A stretch of 64,000 nt of DNA from Paraspadella gotoi (Eukaryota > Chaetognatha). This document shows, one piece after another, positions 38,396 to 49,195 of the stretch; the stretch's first letter is position 1, and every line of letters begins with the position of its first letter. Where the stretch lies: positions 1,975,740 through 2,039,739 of the forward strand of contig CM119263.1 in assembly GCA_051294375.1 (NCBI GenBank). The letters are read 5' to 3'. Both the position numbers and the translations under genes were made by a program. Under the pieces are notes generated by a model. It made no database searches, was not told where the DNA came from, and was given only the letters and a program-made list of their open reading frames with translations.

Positions 38396-40658
38396 AATTA
38401 ACCGTCGCTGGATATAACCATATTAACCAAATTAACCGCCATCGGCTAGATATAACGCATATTATGACCCAAATTAACCGTCGCCTAGATATAACCATGA
38501 GTTGACACAAATTAACGCATGGCCCTAGATATAACCATATAGACCAATATTAAGCGTCGCTAGATATAAACCTGATATTAACACAAATTAACGCCTCGCC
38601 TGAGATTAACGCAATATTAACACAAAGTTAACCGGTACGCTGATATAACCCATATAACCAAAATTAACCCGTGCGCTAGATGTAACCAGAGTTCAACTAA
38701 ATAAACCGTCCGCTTAGATATAACCCATATTAACCAAATTAACCGTCGGTACCATTGACATTAACGCATCTATATAACCATATTAACCAAATAACCGTCG
38801 CTTGAGCTATCATATTACCATATTTAACCCGTGGCTAGACTATACACCATATTAACCAATAATTACCCGTCGCTAGATATAACATTATTAACCAAATTAA
38901 ACGCGTAGCTAGGATATACACCATGATAACATAAATTACCCGTCGGCCTAGATATAACCACTATTACACAAATTAACCGTCGTGTAGATATAACATATTA
39001 ACCAAATTAACCGTCGCCTAGATATAACCATATTAACCCAAATTAACGCGCTAGAGTATAACCATATAACCAAATTAACGTACGTGAATATAACCCATAT
39101 TAACCAAATTAAACGTCGCTAGATATAACCATATAACCAAATTAACCGTCGCTGATATAACCTATTAACCAAATTAACCGTCGCTAGATATAACCATATT
39201 AACACAATTAACCATTCGCCTGGATATAACCATATTAACCAAATAACCGTGGCTAGATATAAACCATATTAACCAAAATTAACCGTCGCTAATATAACCA
39301 TATTAACCAAATTAACCGTCTGGCTAGATATAACCATATTAACCAAATTAACCGTCGCTAGATATAACCATACTTAACCCAAATTAACCGTGCGCTAGAT
39401 ATAACCATATTAACCAAATTAACCGTCGCTAGATTTATAACTGCATTATTACCAAATAACCGTCGCATGCGACCTTATAACCCATATATAACCAAATTAA
39501 CCGTCGCTGGTACCATATTAACCAATAACCGGCTGATATACCTTTAACCAAATTAACGCTCGCTAGATATAACCATAATTAACAAATTAACCGCTCGCTA
39601 GACTACTCAACCCAATATTAACCAAATAACCGTCGCTAGATATAACCATTATTAACCAAATTAACCGTCCGCTGGAATATAACCATATACCAAATTACCG
39701 TGGCTAGATATAACCATATAACCAAATTAACCGTCGCTAGATATACCATATTAACCAAATTAACCGTCGCTAATGATCCAATAACCATTATTTAATCAAA
39801 CCATAAACGCGAATTACCGCTCGCCGACATATAACCACAATTAACCTGCCTTATATCAATATCAATATACTCCGTAGCTAGATAACTAACTCATATTAAC
39901 CACATAATACCCGTCGCCCTAAAATATAAACTCATATTAACCGAAATTAACCGTGGCTACTTATATACTATACCACTTATTAACCCAAAATTAACCGTCG
40001 CTGAGATATAAACCATATCTACACCAACCAAATTGAACGTGGCTAGACTGCATAACCATATTAACCTAAATTAACCGTCGCTACGATAATAACCCATATA
40101 ACCAAATATAAGGTCCAATAACCATATACAATTAACCTGTCGCTGGATCATAACCATATTAAACCAAATCTAACTGTGCTAATATCAACCCAATCATTAA
40201 CCAAATTAACGTCGCTACAATCTATAACCATATTAACCCAAATCTAAACCGCTGCTAGATATACACCATATTAACCACAATTATAGTAGTCCTCATAGCA
40301 TATTAACCCCATATTAACCAAATTACCCGCGCTCCAGCATATAACCAACTCAATCCAAATTAAACCGTCGCTGTCGAATTACCTATAACCTATATCTAAC
40401 CAAATTAACCGGTCGCTGCGACTCATACACCATATTAACCAAATTAACCCGTCGCTATGGATATACCATATTAACCCATAGCCATTAACCGTCGCCCTGA
40501 TATAAACCATATTCAACTAAAATTAACCGTCGGTTAACCATATTAACATTAATCGGCTAATAATAGAGCCATATTAACCAAATCTAACCGTCGTCTAGCA
40601 CTCTATCAACCATAATTAACTCAAATTAACCGTCGCTAGATATAACCATATTAACCAA
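38396..40658 (+). repeat. 34-bp satellite array, about 65 copies, very noisy
   Basis: The unit consists of ATATAACCATATT followed by AACCAAATTAACCGTCG and CTAG. Nearly perfect copies alternate with copies full of one-base insertions and deletions throughout, rather than in subfamilies. That texture suggests uncorrected long reads rather than mutation. No frame survives. Confidence 0.92.
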
Positions 40659-40794
40659 GGGTTCGGAAAACTGGTTACATCACGAAATCTCACGAAATGT
40701 CATTCGCTTTCCCCATCGTCCTGACTTAAAATGGAAACTCGTTTTACGAATGCACGTGAAGAGATCGTCGCCGTGAGAAAAAACTCATTCTTTT

Positions 40795-40910
40795 GTTGGT
40801 CCACTAACCGTTACCACTCCCTACCACTCCCTACCTCTTTCTACCACTCCCTATCACGCCCTTCCACTCCCTACCGCTCTCTACCGCTCTCTACCGCTCA
40901 CGAGGTCGTC
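40795..40910 (+). repeat. CCACTCCCTA / CCGCTCTCTA short tandem repeat
   Basis: About ten copies of a 9-11-base unit (CTACCACTCC, CTACCGCTCT) follow one another. They run into a TTTC array. Confidence 0.8.
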
Positions 40911-40959
40911 TTTCTTTCTTAAGAATATTTCTGTTCTTTTCACTCTTTCCTTTTTTCTT

Positions 40960-41133
40960 TCTTTTTTCTTTCTTTCTTTCCTTCTTTCTTTCTTTCTTTC
41001 TNNNNNNNNNNNNNNNNNNNNNNNNNNNNNNNNNNNNNNNNNNNNNNNNNNNNNNNNNNNNNNNNNNNNNNNNNNNNNNNNNNNNNNNNNNNNNNNNNNN
41101 NNNNNNNNNNNNNNNNNNNNNNNNNNNNNNNNN
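40960..41133. repeat. (TTTC)n array ending in a 132-N gap
   Basis: TTTCTTTC repeats stop at 41001 and 132 Ns follow (41002-41133). Confidence 0.95.
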
Positions 41134-41420
41134 AAAACAAGACAGAGCCAGAAAGCTGACAGAGAAGGATACCAGAAAGAAAAGAAAGAATAAGAGAGGA
41201 GAAAGAAGAGGAAGAAGCAACGACGCAAAGAATCTTCTTCCCACAAACACTGCGAGCCACATTGTCGTACTTTTCTCATTCGTAAGCCTCGTGAGTTCCG
41301 GGAGAGATCTCGACGGGAGGTGAGGCAAAGAGGTAAGTCACTGAGTGGGTTGGAGAAAAGGCGGAGGACGTGAGGAGGAGGAGTAGGAGGAAGAGGAGCG
41401 TCACGGGAATTGTGACCCTG

Positions 41421-41509
41421 AACATAAGAGTCGCCAACGATTTTCTGACGACTGCAATCAATTGGTTGCAGGAGCGTCGACGGCCAGATCCGCAGCATTG
41501 TGGATTCGC
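41421..41509 (-). repeat. 80-bp element beside TTTC array, right inverted copy
   Basis: Inverted match to 37046-37126, from AACATAAGAGTCGCCAACGA to TGTGGATTCGC, with a few more bases in the middle (GACGGCCAGATCCGCAGC). A TTTC array with a 44-N gap (41547-41590) follows. Confidence 0.7.
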
Positions 41510-41511
41510 TT

Positions 41512-41515
41512 TTTT

Positions 41516-41546
<31 letters not shown>

Positions 41547-41630
41547 NNNNNNNNNNNNNNNNNNNNNNNNNNNNNNNNNNNNNNNNNNNNTTTTTTCTTT
41601 CTTTCTTTCTTTCTTTCTTTCTTTTTTTTT
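41512..41630. repeat. (TTTC)n array with a 44-N gap
   Basis: TTTC repeats on both sides of Ns at 41547-41590. Confidence 0.95.
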
Positions 41631-41699
41631 GTTTCTTTTTTTATTTTTTTCTCTCTGTCAGTCTCTCTCACTCCAAAAACAAAAACAAAATCAATTATT

Positions 41700-42165
41700 A
41701 ATGACTTGAAGAAAATTCATTTTTATCGAAAAATATGTCCAGAAATATTAAGAAGCGATATTATGTTATGTCGAGATATGGGAAGCTTTAATGCGGAAAA
41801 AATCTCTCCAAGAAGAATGCGATCAGTGCAAAGTTTTTGACAATGAAAATCATTTTCATTTTCTGCAAGAAATGGAAACACATAAACTACCTACATAAAG
41901 ATGATAAAGCCCTTTTGAAAATGTTTTTGTGAATGACAGAGAAAAATTACTATCAATCATTAAAAAAATAACATTTGTTTGGAACATAAAAACTGCCAAA
42001 GGTGCCATGCAAACTTAGTAATTTAACCTATTTTCTATTTGTATATTATGTAGATATAATTTTTCTTTGTAAGTACATAAATGTATGTATTGTTCTGTAA
42101 CATATTTTATTGATAATGGGTTAAATGTCACATTTTGGAGCATTATAAATCAAATCAATCAAATC
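41700..42165. other. No feature seen
   Basis: A/T-rich DNA with short frames only. Confidence 0.4.
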
Positions 42166-42177
42166 TCTCTCTATCCT

Positions 42178-42234
42178 GAGTCCCTCTCTCTCCTCCTCTC
42201 CTCCCCTCCTCTCTCCTCCTCTCTCTCTCTCTCT

Positions 42235-42277
<43 letters not shown>

Positions 42278-42302
42278 TCTCTCTCCTCTCTCTCCTCTCT
42301 CA
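42178..42302. repeat. (CT)n array
   Basis: CTCTCT with CTCCTC interruptions. Confidence 0.95.
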
Positions 42303-42483
42303 CCAGTTTTCAATTTTCCGACCGCCCTTTTTTTTTGCCTTTACGACTTGGAGTAGCGACGACTCGACGAATGAGCCTCACTACCGTCTTGAAAATCGAA
42401 ATAGAAATTTTGTCACAAACCCAAATCAAACTTTAGTGGCGATTTGTTCGTCTGTCGATTGCTCAGTCTATCAGTAGCTAACA

Positions 42484-42690
42484 ATACATATTTCAATTAG
42501 AACAACCAATATGAAATTAACCATCATTTACAGTAATATATAAGCTATGGTAGTTTAAGAACTCATTCACTCTTACAAGATAATGACAGAGCAATCAAGA
42601 CTCAATCTCAGTTTATTTACTCCCAATGTACCTGGCTTTCCTATCAATGAAGTGGTATAATATTTCAAAGAATCTTTCAATTGTAAAAAA
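42484..42690. repeat. Copy of the 24.2-kb dispersed repeat
   Basis: CACTCTTACAAGATAATGAC, TTTACTCCCAATGTACCTGG and CCTATCAATGAAGTGG occur in the same order as at 24295-24415, with diverged spacers. Confidence 0.7.
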
Positions 42691-42914
42691 ATATCGAGAA
42701 ACGAGAAAGAAAGATTTTTTATTATTTTGTCTATTGTGAGCTCTTAAGTATGACCATAAATTTGAATTTTGTTCTTCCACTTAAGAATTCTATGCGCTAT
42801 TCAACAATTTATATAATATCTATCTCTTTATCATATGGTTAGTCTGCTCTATATTGCTCCTTCCGAGCTTCTGCTTCATCGCTTCGTGTCTCGCTCTCGC
42901 TTTCGCTCTTACTC

Positions 42915-42919
42915 TCTTC

Positions 42920-42955
<36 letters not shown>

Positions 42956-43164
42956 CTCTGATCTTCTCTCCTCTCTCTCTCTCTCTCACCAAATCTCCAT
43001 TTTTTTCGCTACGCCGGCACCATAACAGTTCCCACATTTAACGCTACCCCACTCCAGCTGACGTGACCAGCACTACACAATGTAGTTTATCGAATCCACT
43101 ACAGTCCATATTTTCGCCGCTGGATCCGACTTTCTATTCTCACTCTCTCTCCTCTCTCTCTCTT

Positions 43165-43236
<72 letters not shown>

Positions 43237-43244
43237 TCCTCTCT

Positions 43245-43288
<44 letters not shown>

Positions 43289-43290
43289 CT

Positions 43291-43328
<38 letters not shown>

Positions 43329-43345
43329 CTCTCTCTCTCTCTCTC
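42915..43345. repeat. (CT)n arrays
   Basis: CT runs at 42918-42990 and 43139-43345 around about 150 bases of unique DNA. The longer array has CTC and TTC interruptions. The frames in it (LSLSLS) are not genes. Confidence 0.95.
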
Positions 43346-43487
43346 CCGCCACTGCATATTTTTTATTAAGATTTACGCTTTTGCTCTCAAACTTTTATTT
43401 TGAGCAGCGAAGAAGGCGGGTTTTCTGGTCAGCGACAGAGGAGGAGCGCAGAACGTCGACGTGGATGGAAAATGAAGAAAGAGAAGA

Positions 43488-43499
43488 GAGAGAGAGATG

Positions 43500-43550
<51 letters not shown>
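43488..43550. repeat. (GA)n array
   Basis: Uniform GAGAGA. Confidence 0.95.
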
Positions 43551-43551
<1 letters not shown>

Positions 43552-43599
43552 TTTATTTCTTCTCAATTACACACTTTCCTACCCTCATACAAAATTATA

Positions 43600-43950
43600 A
43601 GTCAATCGCTCCTTTCCATTTTAACTCATTTCCACTAAGACGATTCCATCGAAACTTGGTTTCCAGCTCAATCACACACTTTCCTACCCACACACAAAAG
43701 TTCATTCCAATCCATCCATCAAATCACGAGTAATTGGGTAGGTGGGACAGACGGACGGACGGACGGACGGAAGGACGACCGGACGGACGGACGGACAGAC
43801 AGACGGACAGACGGACGGACGGACATCATTTTTTTGCATAATTTATCCTAATTCGATGTTCTGACATGATATAAGTCAATTCCCGACAAGATTGGTAGGT
43901 AGACCGACAGACCGACAAAGTAATATAGAGCCGGAATCTGCAGTAAGCAG
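43600..43950 (-). repeat. CGGTCCGTCGGTC-family repeat, inverted orientation
   Basis: Read on the minus strand it has the head GTCGGTCTGTCGGTCTACC, the TCGGGAATTGACTTATATCA segment, a long CCGTCCGTCCGTCC run (43741-43822) and then CCCAATTACTCGTGATTTGA and GAAACTTGGT-type motifs in the order seen at 21640-21900. The GACG run is longer here. Confidence 0.75.
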
Positions 43951-44124
43951 ACTGTTCATGATTAACTATTCGAATTTTGATCTGCAACTTTTACTACGCC
44001 TTAATGTACAGGGTCATAAGCAATACATAAGTACTTTATTGTTTTATAACATGAAAATCTTTACACAAATAATACATGATCGTACTTATCCGGGTTTGAG
44101 CATTGTTCTAGCACGCACCAATTG

Positions 44125-44128
<4 letters not shown>

Positions 44129-44193
<65 letters not shown>
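44129..44193. repeat. (GA)n array
   Basis: Uniform GAGAGA about 420 bases upstream of the TMEM145-like start codon. Confidence 0.97.
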
Positions 44194-44196
<3 letters not shown>

Positions 44197-44240
44197 CTAC
44201 CTGATTTAAAGCGAATAAACAATCAAGTAGTCAAAACAAA

Positions 44241-44327
44241 TCGAGACGAAAAAAGAAAAAAAAATTATCCTTTTGTTGTTTTTTTTCATCGATTTTATTC
44301 CAACTTTAATCGATGTTTTCGTCTCGA
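44241..44327. promoter_or_regulatory. Nested inverted repeats upstream of the TMEM145-like gene
   Basis: A perfect 12-bp stem (TCGAGACGAAAA at 44241-44252, TTTTCGTCTCGA at 44316-44327) encloses another 8-bp stem (CATCGATT at 44287, AATCGATG ending 44315) with a 13-base loop. It lies about 290-370 bases before the ATG. It could be cruciform DNA, an RNA hairpin if transcribed, or paired binding sites. Confidence 0.4.
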
Positions 44328-44479
44328 AAAAAAAAAGACAATTTTAATAAAGAAAACGGAAAAATTTTTAAATTTTATGTCGAAAAATAAATTATGCTTT
44401 ATAAACAAACAAAACTTGACGCGCCTCTCTCGAGGAAAAAAAAATGACTGAAATCTAAGGTGGTGGAACAAATCGTAAT

Positions 44480-44568
44480 AGACTAATCAATAACCGATTA
44501 ATAATAATCCATAATAATAATAATAATAATCGATTAATAATCGACTAATCGATAATCGATAATCACTA
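44480..44568. promoter_or_regulatory. Cluster of TAATCGATTA-like sites before the TMEM145-like gene
   Basis: Within 45-135 bases before the ATG, ATCGATTA, CGATTAATAATC, ACTAATCGATAATCGAT and several TAAT cores occur repeatedly. These resemble homeodomain and CUT-type binding sites, so the region may be a core promoter or enhancer. It could equally be A/T microsatellite sequence (AATAAT runs are included). Confidence 0.35.
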
Positions 44569-44612
44569 AAACCAAAAAACAAAAAACTGAGGCGACTTGT
44601 TGTCAACCCACG

Positions 44613-45143
44613 ATGCTCTTCCTCATCCTTCCCCTCTTCCTCCTCCTCCCTCTCCCTCCACCATCTGCCGCCAAGAAGTCAACTGGTCTTCTCGACACCA
44701 ACGAGGATTGGCATTTTCTGGATCGATTCTGCTTCGTTTCCGACAATGGCCGACTCCAGTACGAATTCCGCTATCCTCGCCAGTACGAGATCCAGTCGCT
44801 GCTCCTGTACCACGACACGGCGGACCAGTGGGACTCGGTCTACAAGACGACCACGGTCATGACCTGTCTGCAAAAGGAGAGCGTGCTCAACCCGCTGCAC
44901 TACCAGATCGTTCCGCTCAAAATAGGGACTTACCCTTCTTGCGTCATCAGGGACGAATGGTACGTCTGCAAAGGAGGAACTTACTTTCGTTCTAACAGGG
45001 ACAGATGGTGGTACCTCGCCGTCTCCAACTGCAACAGGGAGAGAAGTTCCCGCGGACTCTACATCAACTACACGCTGCACATGACCAACGGGGCGGACAG
45101 TTTTAACAAAGAATTTTCATGCGATGAGCTCTGGATGCTGCAG
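44613..45143 (+). CDS. TMEM145: TMEM145-like protein, exon 1
   Basis: Codons 1-177 of a 669-residue protein. The ATG at 44613 is followed by a clear signal peptide (LFLILPLFLLLPLPPPSAA). The luminal domain then carries NEDWHFLDRFCFVSDNGRL, YEFRYPRQYEIQSLLLYHD, CLQKESVLNP, RDRWWYLAVSNC and DELWML, matching vertebrate TMEM145 (EDW-FL-RFCF-SD-GRL, RERWWY-ALS-C). Cysteines in CVIRDEWYVC, SNC and SCDE probably form disulfides; NYT is a likely N-glycosylation site. The exon ends in phase 0 at CAG|GTGATG. The family (GOST, related to GPR180, TMEM87 and Wntless) are Golgi or surface seven-transmembrane proteins with a luminal beta-sandwich domain. The next two exons follow at 45500 and 46724. Confidence 0.93.
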
Positions 45144-45499
45144 GTGATGATAGACGAAGTGAAATTTGAGAAACAAATCTATTTTTAGACGAGAGACTTT
45201 CTCTTTTTCAATTCTCATTTTAATAATTTAGAAATTTACATAGATAATTTCTCATGTCTTGTTTTTTTTTTTTTATCATTTTAAGAATAATTATAAAAAG
45301 GATGTTAAAAATTTGCTTCAATTTCAAACTAATATTATTGTTACTAAAGTAATTTATAAATAATATTTAATTTAGATAATAAGATTTCAAGAAATAAAAC
45401 TGATAAAATAAGATATTAAATAATTATGAAGTAATTTTGCAAATTTTATAAGAGAAATTAAAAAAAAGAACATGACTAAAAAAAACTACCCTACATCAG

Positions 45500-46093
45500 G
45501 CCGACATGATGTTCCTCGTCTTCTACCTCATTGTCGGCGGAGTGTCGGTCTGGTTCGCCAAGAAGCTCCGCTCCCAGCAGCTCCTCCACACGACCTTCAA
45601 GCTCTTCCTGGCCTCGGTCGGCATCCGCCTTCTCTCTCTCATCATCTCCGTCTCGGCGGGAAACAACTACGCCTCCTCGGGGGAGAGAAACGGAACGAGT
45701 TTCGAAGCCGCGGAAATAATCGCAGTCTTTTCCGTTCTCGTATTCATGCTGCTCACCATCCTAATGGGCAAAGGGTACACGGTGACCAGGGGCAAGCTGA
45801 GTCACACCGGCACCATCAAGATCGCCGTCTTCACCCTGCTCTATCTCTTCTTGAGCATCACGGCGATCGTCTACCAGCTGGTCACTTTCGATCCGGGACT
45901 GGTTGTCTACAAGTACGACTCGATCCCCGGGTATCTTTTCGTCACTCTCAAATTCCTCGGTTGGCTCTGGTTCACTTACGCTTGCTTCTTCACCGTCAAG
46001 CATTATCCGGATAAGCGGAGATTCTATTTTCCTTTTTATCTCTTCTACACATTTTGGTTTTTGGCAATGCCCGTTTCCATCATGATCTGTCAG
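45500..46093 (+). CDS. TMEM145: TMEM145-like protein, exon 2 (membrane helices)
   Basis: Codons 178-375. The acceptor ACATCAG precedes 45500 and the donor GTAGGA follows 46093; both junctions are phase 0 and restore the family alignment (DELWML-Q then ADMMFLVFYLI). Transmembrane helices 1-6 are visible: MMFLVFYLIVGGVSVWF, LLHTTFKLFLASVGIRLLSL, IAVFSVLVFMLLTILMGKG, IAVFTLLYLFLSITAIVY, LFVTLKFLGWLWFTYACFF and FPFYLFYTFWFLAMPVSIMI. Diagnostic family strings are QLLHTTFK, LMGKGYTVTRGKLSHTG and FDPG. The intron before it is 356 bp and the one after 630 bp, filled with CT and CCTTT microsatellite. Confidence 0.93.
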
Positions 46094-46129
46094 GTAGGAC
46101 GTTTTTTGCAAGTAGTGTTCCTTTAAGAA

Positions 46130-46250
46130 TATCTCTCTCTCTCTCCCTCTTCCTCTCTCTCTCCACCCCTCTCTCTCTCTCTCTCTCTCTCTCCCTCTCT
46201 CTCTCCCCCTCTCTCTCTCTCTCCCCCTCGCTCTCTCTCTCTTCCCTTTC
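46130..46250. repeat. (CT)n array in intron 2
   Basis: CTCTCT with CCCC interruptions, inside the second intron of the TMEM145-like gene. Confidence 0.95.
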
Positions 46251-46439
46251 CATCCCGTTCTTGATAAAACAACTTTGAAAGACATCGTAAATCAATAACG
46301 CTGGCAAGGCGCGCCACCATCGGCAAATAAGAAAAATAGATTTTCCGATCAAAAAACTAACGAACGATTCTTTCCTTGTTTTCTGCCCTTTAAACAATGT
46401 CCCTTTATGTTCCTTTTTTCTCCTTTCTTTTTCCTTTAT

Positions 46440-46566
46440 TTTCCTTTTTTCCTTTCCTTTCCTTTCCTTTCCTTTCCTTTCCTTTCCTTTCCTTTCCTTT
46501 CTTTTCCTTTCCTTTCCTTTCCTTTCCTTTCCTTTCCTTTCCTTTCCTTTCCTTTCCTTTCCTTTT
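46440..46566. repeat. (CCTTT)n array in intron 2
   Basis: About 24 near-uniform CCTTT units. The neighbouring DNA is also pyrimidine-rich up to the acceptor at 46721-46723, giving an unusually long polypyrimidine stretch before exon 3. Confidence 0.97.
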
Positions 46567-46723
46567 TTTATCTTTTCTTTTCACTTTTTCCCCTTTTTTT
46601 GTCCTTTTCAAAGTTTCTCTTTTTCATTTTCCATTCCTCATCCTTCATCCCACTCAACTTACCCCACAACTTACCCCACAACCTTCTCCCCACCTCTCCA
46701 CTCCCCCCCCCCCACACCCACAG

Positions 46724-47208
46724 ACCTCCGTAGAGGACTACCAACGCATGAAGATCACCCACGGGGTCGATCTCGGGATCGCCTTCTTCGGTCACGTCCT
46801 CTTCCTCGTACTCACCCGACCCATGGCCGCCAACAAGAACTTTCCTTACCACGTGAGGACGACGCAGATCGGTGTGGTGGGCGGGTCGGCGCCGGGCGAA
46901 GGCAGTTTTCAGCCGGGCAAAGAGGGAGACCTCGTCAATTTGCTCAACGAAGCTCCTCCGGATTACGAGACGGCGACCGGATATCGTCCGGCGATTTTCG
47001 ACATCTTCACAGTCGCCCGTTCCTTGGTCGATCAGCGGCCGCCGCTGCCGGGAGAACGGGCGCCGCCGCCGCCGCCGCCGACAGTGGCGACGGCGCCGCC
47101 AAAGACGCCGGCGTCGTCGAAGAAACGGAATGTCCGAGCGGAGGCGTTGACGATGGAAAGTCGTCAAGATTCCGGCGTCGATCTGTTGGCGCCATCTGAA
47201 GCGGCGGA

Positions 47209-47240
<32 letters not shown>

Positions 47241-47608
47241 AGAAGAAGAAAAAGAAGAAGAGAATTAAGGAGACGACGGCGTCGATTGAAGAACCACCAT
47301 CCGCGCCTCCAGTGGCGTCACCTTCGGGACATCCGGGTTACCCGGGACCAGGAGGACCGCCAGGGGGACCGCCAAGAGGCCCACCGAGAATGGGTCCGCC
47401 AGGAGGGCCTCCTAGGGGGCCACCGATGGGATATCCAGGCCACGGAGGGCCTCCGAGAGGGCCTCCGCCCCCGATGGGTTATCCGATGGGGACGCCGATG
47501 GGATATCCGGGGCCGGGCGGACCCCCTAGGGGTCCCCGACCGAACGGGCCTATGGCAGGACTACCCCGTCCGGCTTTGCTGCCTAGAAGAATGAATCAAA
47601 GGTATTGA
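46724..47608 (+). CDS. TMEM145: TMEM145-like protein, exon 3 (last helix and long tail)
   Basis: Codons 376-669 with the stop at 47606-47608. The acceptor CCACACCCACAG is phase 0. It begins TSVEDYQRMKITHGVDLGIA, carries helix 7 (IAFFGHVLFLVLT) and the strongly conserved TRPMAANKNFPYHVRTTQI. The rest is a roughly 240-residue cytoplasmic tail that vertebrate TMEM145 (about 490 residues in all) lacks in this form: a Pro/Glu segment with PPDYETATGYRP, Pro runs, an unbroken Thr-then-Lys run encoded by (ACG)n(AAG)n at 47211-47260, and a C-terminal Gly/Pro array (PPGGPPRGPP, MGYPGHGGPPRGPP) ending RMNQRY. The PPDYE motif resembles a WW-domain ligand (PPxY). Confidence 0.92.
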
Positions 47609-47728
47609 TAAATGTATAATTGTATATATTAACTATATATCAAAATCAAAATTGACAACTGTATATTAAAATTTCTTTTACTTTTGTCGATAATTCTAAC
47701 GGATTAAATTTTGTAAAATGATGAGTAC

Positions 47729-47734
47729 AATAAA
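47729..47734 (+). terminator. AATAAA polyadenylation signal of the TMEM145-like gene
   Basis: AATAAA about 120 bases after the stop codon, in a moderately A/T-rich 3' flank. Confidence 0.6.
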
Positions 47735-47834
47735 ATCACTACTGTTGTGTAATACTTTTTTCGAGAAGTTATATTTAAAAATAGAAGTACTAATTAAAAG
47801 TTTGAAGGTAAATGCCAATATTTTGTAAATGTTT

Positions 47835-48300
47835 TATTTAATGAAATTGTACCTATCGAAGCAACCGAATTGTACTTTTCCACACCTTAGGGACTTGAAT
47901 TCAGATAAAGCAGTTCTTTTGATTCCATTTATCGTCAGCATTTCCTTTCCCCCGTCCCATCCGCCCTCCCTCCCCGCATTCGTGGGCGCCGCCATTTTTT
48001 CATTTTCTTCCTACGATTTTCCTAATCGAATTTAAGAGACTCAATTTATTTTTTTCTCGTCAACGCGACTCGGGGCACCCATCTTCCTCGCCTTCAAACT
48101 CTTGCCGGATCCTCACATACTCGGCTTCGTCACATAAGTCACACTCACACAGACATAAACTCACTGACTCCCAGACACACAGACTCAGCATCACCATAAC
48201 AGAAGCGAGCCTCCCACCTCCATCTTTGGAGACGCCGGCGGGCGACGGTTCCCGGATCGGGTCTCGACTCTCGATCCAAATCGAATCGAAGAATACCAGA
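47835..48300. other. No gene; GC-rich patch with YY1-type motif
   Basis: TGGGCGCCGCCATTTTTTCA at 47979-48000 contains a YY1-type GCCGCCATTTT site, and GACGCCGGCGGGCGACGG lies near 48231. The patch may be a promoter of something off-window or on the minus strand. No coding support. Confidence 0.3.
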
Positions 48301-48304
48301 TGAA

Positions 48305-48419
<115 letters not shown>

Positions 48420-49195
48420 TTTTCACCCCCCATGGTACCAGCCTAATTCTTCACATTCAATATTTTGTCTTCTCCTTTTTCATCTTCTCTCTTCTTATCT
48501 TTGTGAGTTTGTCTTTCGAGAAATTTTAAGAAATTGCGTCGAGGAAAAAGTCTAAATTTGAACAACATGAAAAAAATAAAACAAAGAAAAAACAAAAAAA
48601 AACAAGAATCGTCAAATTCGATGCGTTGCGCCTCTGTGATCACGTGACTGTACAAGTGTGAAATCATCATATGGTTTAAGCAGAGGGAACAAACGGTTAT
48701 GACTGGTCATGTGATGGTTTTAAAGGTTATTACGTGACTAAACAAGTACGATACATAAGCACAGTCAAGGTCTTTTTGTACATTACATTACATTACATTA
48801 CATTACATTACATTACAAGTGCAACAGACTAACGACTGACCGATCGACCGACACCCAAGTGTCTTATTGGGCTAAAAACTAAAAGAAAGAAAGAAAGAAA
48901 GAAATAAAGAAAGAATCTTAGTATATCAAGAGGTTTTCGAAAACAATCATTTTTTTATCCGTTGGATAAACGGTTGAAGTTCTTCCAATTTCATTTTCAA
49001 TTCTGCGACGAGATAATGTTACACCGTCATAAACCTTCGAGTTTAATCTCGTTATTATAAGTTATGGGTTTTAACATAATTCGATAACTTGTGTATCTAT
49101 TTTAATAGGCTACAATCACTGTCGCCGTTTTGGCTCTCTTTTCCAAAAGCGACCACAATTTAATTATAATCTTAGTATGTAACTTTCTTCTGTTA

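Noticed and set aside
38396-40658. Regular 34-bp repeats resembling a CRISPR array
   Set aside because: Units are head-to-tail without unique spacers, and the genome is eukaryotic. It is a satellite.
43063-43500. LSLSLS and RERERE frames in this and many other places
   Set aside because: They are read-through of (CT)n or (GA)n arrays, with no flanking coding sequence.
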